Assembly: GCA_015075325.1 (NCBI GenBank)
Contig: JABTUP010000019.1
Location: 1-58,846, forward strand
DNA: 58,846 nt
DNA from: Flavobacteriales bacterium
Lineage (GTDB): Bacteria > Bacteroidota > Bacteroidia > Flavobacteriales_E > Vicingaceae
Reading direction: 5' to 3'
A program made the position numbers and the translations under genes. Under the pieces are notes generated by a model. The model was given only the letters and a program-made list of their open reading frames with translations. It did no database searches and was not told the DNA's origin. Shown here one piece after another: positions 55,397 to 58,846 of the stretch (its first letter is position 1; every line of letters begins with the position of its first letter).

Positions 55397-56026
55397 TTAT
55401 TTACTTAAAATAGTTTCTAAAGTTTTAACTGAACTTTCTGCTAAAATAACACTATTCGCATTCATTAAATCGTAAGTATTTATTTGCGAAGCTGTTACCA
55501 CTTTAGCCCCCTTTAAATTTCGGGACGACAAATATACATTTTTATTTGATTCAGAAAGCACTAATATCGATTTTTTATTCAAAACTTGTAAATTATTTAG
55601 AATATCAAGATATTGTTTGGTTTGAGGAGTATCAAAATTGAAATCCTCTAACACTAAAATTGAGCCTTCTTTTGCTTTATAAGTTAATGCAGATTTACGA
55701 GCTAATCTTTTTTGTTTAATATTAAGTTTAAACTCATAATCTCTTGGTCTTGGACCAAATACTCTACCACCACCTTTAAATAAAGGGCTTTTTAAACTAC
55801 CAGCTCTAGCTCCTCCAGTACCTTTTTGTTTTTTAATTTTCTTTGTACTGGCTGTAATTTCGCCCTTTTCTTTTGATTTATGAGTTCCTTGTCTTTGATT
55901 TGCTAAATACTGTTTAACATCTAAGTAAATAGCATGATCATTTGGTTCAATACCAAAGATAGAGTCCGATAAAGAAACTTTCTTTGAAGTATCTTTTCCT
56001 TTTATATTTTTTACAACTAATTCCAT
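55397..56026 (-). CDS. rplD: Ribosomal protein uL4
   Basis: A 209-residue uL4 ([20 protein letters not shown] is the conserved extended loop that reaches the exit tunnel). ATG at 56026 (MELVVKN) is chosen over one at 56053, which would start inside rplC. AAGGAGGAG ends 7 nt before this ATG, a full Shine-Dalgarno sequence. That is unusual for this operon and supports the start. Confidence 0.96.
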   Translation of the reverse strand: MELVVKNIKGKDTSKKVSLSDSIFGIEPNDHAIYLDVKQYLANQRQGTHKSKEKGEITASTKKIKKQKGTGGARAGSLKSPLFKGGGRVFGPRPRDYEFKLNIKQKRLARKSALTYKAKEGSILVLEDFNFDTPQTKQYLDILNNLQVLNKKSILVLSESNKNVYLSSRNLKGAKVVTASQINTYDLMNANSVILAESSVKTLETILSK

Positions 56027-56042
56027 AATATACTCCTCCTTG
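56027..56042 (-). promoter_or_regulatory. Strong Shine-Dalgarno sequence before rplD
   Basis: The minus strand reads AAGGAGGAGTATATT then ATG. The other starts in this window have A-rich leaders and no such motif that is free of coding constraint. It lies in the rplC-rplD junction, just after the rplC stop. Confidence 0.65.
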
Positions 56043-56657
56043 TTATTTCTCAATTAAAACAAATGAACCTTTTGCTCCAGGTATAGAACCTTTAACAACA
56101 ATCAAGTTTCGATCTAAATAAACTTTAATTACTTCTAAGTTTTGCATCTTAACTCTTTCTCCACCCATTCTTCCAGCCATTCTCATGCCTTTAAAGACAC
56201 GTGCTGGGGTCGAACAAGCTCCAATAGAACCAGGTGCTCTTAAACGGTTGTGTTGACCGTGAGTTGACTGTCCAACTCCTCCAAAGTTATGTCTTTTAAC
56301 AACACCTTGGAATCCTTTACCTTTTGAAGTTCCAACAACATCAACCCATTCACCTTCTTCAAACAAATCAACTCCAACTAAATCTCCAAGGTTTTTACCT
56401 TCGAAACCGTGAAATTCTACTAATTTTCTTTTTGGTTCTACACCTGCTTTTTTAAAGTGTCCTTGCATTGCTTTTGGAGTGTTTTTTTCTCTCTTGTCTC
56501 CATAAGCTAACTGAACAGCTTCATAGCCATCGGTATCTACCTTTTTGACTTGTGTAACAACACAAGGACCAGCTTCAATTATTGTGCATGGTATATTTTT
56601 ACCCTCGGCACTGTAAACACTAGTCATACCTAATTTTTTCCCTATCAATCCTGGCAT
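56043..56657 (-). CDS. rplC: Ribosomal protein uL3
   Basis: A 204-residue uL3 ([60 protein letters not shown]). The GVGQSTH loop reaches the peptidyl transferase centre. The Gln in that loop is the methylated residue in E. coli uL3. Confidence 0.98.
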   Translation of the reverse strand: MPGLIGKKLGMTSVYSAEGKNIPCTIIEAGPCVVTQVKKVDTDGYEAVQLAYGDKREKNTPKAMQGHFKKAGVEPKRKLVEFHGFEGKNLGDLVGVDLFEEGEWVDVVGTSKGKGFQGVVKRHNFGGVGQSTHGQHNRLRAPGSIGACSTPARVFKGMRMAGRMGGERVKMQNLEVIKVYLDRNLIVVKGSIPGAKGSFVLIEK

Positions 56658-56677
56658 TTTATTTATTTTTTAAATTA

Positions 56678-56983
56678 TCATACTTTTATTTCAACATCAA
56701 CACCACTTGGCAATTCAAGTTTCATCAAAGCATCTACTGTTTTTGATGTAGAGCTATAGATGTCAATTAATCTTTTATAAGATGATAATTGAAATTGCTC
56801 TCTTGCTTTTTTGTTAACATGTGGTGATCTTAATACTGTAAAAATTCTTTTATGAGTAGGTAATGGAATAGGACCACTAACTACAGCTCCTGTACTTTTA
56901 ACAGTTTTTACAATTTTCTCAGCTGATCTATCAACTAAATTAAAATCGTAAGATTTAAGTTTAATTCTAATTTTTTGGCTCAT
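56678..56983 (-). CDS. rpsJ: Ribosomal protein uS10
   Basis: A 101-residue uS10 ([39 protein letters not shown]), also known as the antitermination factor NusE. First ribosomal-protein gene of the S10 block, 12 nt after fusA. Confidence 0.98.
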   Translation of the reverse strand: MSQKIRIKLKSYDFNLVDRSAEKIVKTVKSTGAVVSGPIPLPTHKRIFTVLRSPHVNKKAREQFQLSSYKRLIDIYSSTSKTVDALMKLELPSGVDVEIKV

Positions 56984-56995
56984 TCTATTTATATA

Positions 56996-58846
56996 TTAAG
57001 CTACTACTTTTCCTTTTGCTTTAGCAATTACCGCATCTGCGATATTTTTTGGACATTCTGCATAGTTAGAGAATTCCATTGATGATGTTGCTCTACCAGA
57101 TGACATTGTTCTTAAAGATGTAACATATCCAAACATTTCAGATAATGGAACTTTTGCTTTAATAACTTTCGATCCTGCTCTATCGTCCATACCTTCAACC
57201 TGTCCTCTTCTTCTATTCAAGTCACCAACGATATCACCCATATTTTCTTCTGGAGTAACCACTTCTAATTTCATAATTGGCTCCAAAATAACAGGATTTG
57301 CTTTTGGAAGTGCTTCTCTAAATGCCATTTTAGCAGCTAATTCAAAAGATAATTGATCCGAATCCACCGCATGGTAAGAACCATCAAATAAGGTAACTTT
57401 TAAGCTATCTATCTGGTATCCAGCTAATGGGCCGTTTTTCATTGCCTCTTTAAATCCTTTTTCTACAGACGGCACAAATTCTCTTGGAATATTACCTCCT
57501 TTAATATCGTTTACAAATTCTAAACCTTCCTTAGTAGTATCAGCAACTGGCTCAATTCTAACTTGTATATCAGCAAATTTACCACGACCACCAGATTGTT
57601 TTTTATAAACTTCTCTGTGAGTTACTGAACCAACTATTGCTTCTTTATATGCAACTTGTGGTTCTCCTTGGTTAATCTCAACCTTAAATTCTCTTTTTAA
57701 CCTATCGATAATAATATCAAGGTGTAATTCACCCATACCACTCAATACAGTTTGACCTGAATCCTCATCTGTATGGATAGTTAATGTTGGGTCTTCTTCT
57801 GTAAGCTTACTTAATGCCATACCCATTTTATCAACATCTGCCTGAGTTTTAGGCTCAATAGCAATACCAATAACTGGTGCTGGAAAATCCATTGATTCTA
57901 ATACAATTGGAAATTTCTCATCACATAGAGTATCACCAGTTTTAATATCTTTAAAACCTACTAATGCGGCAATATCTCCACAGTGTAATTCTTCAATTTG
58001 ATTTTGTTTATTCGCATGCATTTGGAAAATTCTAGAAATTCTTTCTTTATTTCCAGAACGTGTATTTAATACATACGAACCAGCTTGTAAGTTTCCAGAA
58101 TATGCTCTTGTAAAACATAATCTACCAACAAAAGGGTCTGTTGCAATTTTAAAAGCTAAAGCAGCAAATGGCTCATCATAAGAAGGTTTACGAGAAGTCG
58201 GCTCATCTGTTTTTGGGTTAATTCCTTCAATAGCTTCAACATCAAGTGGAGATGGTAAAATTTCCATTACCATATCTAACATTGATTGAACACCTTTGTT
58301 TTTGAATGATGAACCACACATCATAGGAACAACTTTTCCTGCAATTGTAGCTTCTCTTAATGCATTTAATATTTCTCTTTCTGTTAATGATTCAGGATTT
58401 TCAAAATATTTTTCCATTAATTTATCATCAAACTCAGCAACAGCTTCTAATAACTGCTCTCTGTACATTTTTGCTTCATCGATAATATCTGCAGGAATTT
58501 CAACAACATTAAAGGTCATTCCTTGATCATGCTCATTCCAAACAATTCCTCTGAAGTTGATTAAATCAACAACTCCTTTAAAAGTTTCTTCAGCTCCTAT
58601 TGGAATTTGTAGAGGTAAAGCATGACTTCCCAACATTTGTTTAACTTGTTTACAAACATTTAAGAAATCTGCTCCTGATCTATCCATTTTGTTAACAAAA
58701 CCTATTCTAGGAACATTGTAATTATTAGCTAATCTCCAGTTTGTTTCAGATTGTGGTTCAACACCGTCAACTGCACTAAACAAGAAAACTAAACCATCTA
58801 AAACTCTTAATGATCTATTAACTTCAACTGTAAAGTCAACGTGACC
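56996..58846 (-). CDS. fusA: Elongation factor G, N-terminus off the right edge
   Basis: A translational GTPase that moves tRNAs and mRNA along the ribosome. The frame is open to the window edge: upstream of the first Met (58783) it reads [18 protein letters not shown], which is the end of the GTPase G3 motif, so the true start lies beyond 58846. 616 residues are visible. NKMDRSGAD is the G4 motif. Later domains show [18 protein letters not shown] and the C-terminal [15 protein letters not shown]. The P-loop is not in the window. It precedes rpsJ in the same operon; the str-type rpsL and rpsG genes would be expected further upstream. Confidence 0.97.
   Translation of the reverse strand, partial: GHVDFTVEVNRSLRVLDGLVFLFSAVDGVEPQSETNWRLANNYNVPRIGFVNKMDRSGADFLNVCKQVKQMLGSHALPLQIPIGAEETFKGVVDLINFRGIVWNEHDQGMTFNVVEIPADIIDEAKMYREQLLEAVAEFDDKLMEKYFENPESLTEREILNALREATIAGKVVPMMCGSSFKNKGVQSMLDMVMEILPSPLDVEAIEGINPKTDEPTSRKPSYDEPFAALAFKIATDPFVGRLCFTRAYSGNLQAGSYVLNTRSGNKERISRIFQMHANKQNQIEELHCGDIAALVGFKDIKTGDTLCDEKFPIVLESMDFPAPVIGIAIEPKTQADVDKMGMALSKLTEEDPTLTIHTDEDSGQTVLSGMGELHLDIIIDRLKREFKVEINQGEPQVAYKEAIVGSVTHREVYKKQSGGRGKFADIQVRIEPVADTTKEGLEFVNDIKGGNIPREFVPSVEKGFKEAMKNGPLAGYQIDSLKVTLFDGSYHAVDSDQLSFELAAKMAFREALPKANPVILEPIMKLEVVTPEENMGDIVGDLNRRRGQVEGMDDRAGSKVIKAKVPLSEMFGYVTSLRTMSSGRATSSMEFSNYAECPKNIADAVIAKAKGKVVA

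Overview
The window looks like chromosome of a low-GC Bacteroidota bacterium, most likely Flavobacteriales. Four things point there: a giant surface protein with a type B type IX secretion sorting domain, promoter-like motifs of the form TAnnTTTG, a DUF3098 gene between ftsX and uppP, and A-rich leaders with almost no Shine-Dalgarno sequences. The species cannot be named from this sequence.

Layout, left to right. (1) 1-3.4 kb: an edge-truncated beta-propeller lipoprotein, a REP-type tyrosine transposase broken by one stop codon and flanked by hairpin repeats, an SDR/NlpC-P60 gene pair and a palindromic element. (2) 3.4-7.5 kb: the phenylacetyl-CoA epoxidase genes, with paaE divergent from paaABCD and palindromic repeats filling both long intergenic gaps. 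(3) 7.9-13.6 kb: one 1902-residue secreted adhesin-like protein. (4) 13.6-22.7 kb, minus strand: leuS, then murC-ftsQ-ftsA-ftsZ and a YqeY-like gene. (5) 22.9-25.6 kb, plus strand: ftsX-DUF3098-uppP-truB. (6) 25.7-29.8 kb, minus strand: ribF, an LRR protein, a secreted unknown and a UbiA-like membrane protein; a complete IS982-type insertion sequence splits this set. (7) 30-33.3 kb: atpD-atpC, an Nfu-type Fe-S protein and a TerC protein. (8) 33.4-39.7 kb: two envelope lipoproteins on the minus strand, then a small lipoprotein, two LytTR response regulators and a propeller histidine kinase. (9) 39.7-58.8 kb, minus strand: the fusA/S10-spc-alpha ribosomal operon ending with rplQ, then carA and clpX. 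fusA runs off the right edge.

Most genes are ordinary housekeeping genes. The unusual material is mainly non-coding or intra-genic. GC-rich palindromes sit in operon gaps (paaC/paaD and atpD/atpC share the same two-hairpin element), and two related palindromes lie in frame inside leuS. leuS also carries an extra stretch with an internal repeat. A 21-bp-spaced pair of direct repeats that fits a LytTR binding site lies upstream of the second LytTR gene. A19 sits where the nfu transcript should begin, and a nested hairpin precedes rpsD. A Rieske-like lipoprotein has lost its histidine ligands. I see no CRISPR array, tRNA, rRNA or prophage. I do not see a clear new multi-gene system; the strongest leads for novelty are the palindromic elements inside genes and operons, and the LytTR circuit.
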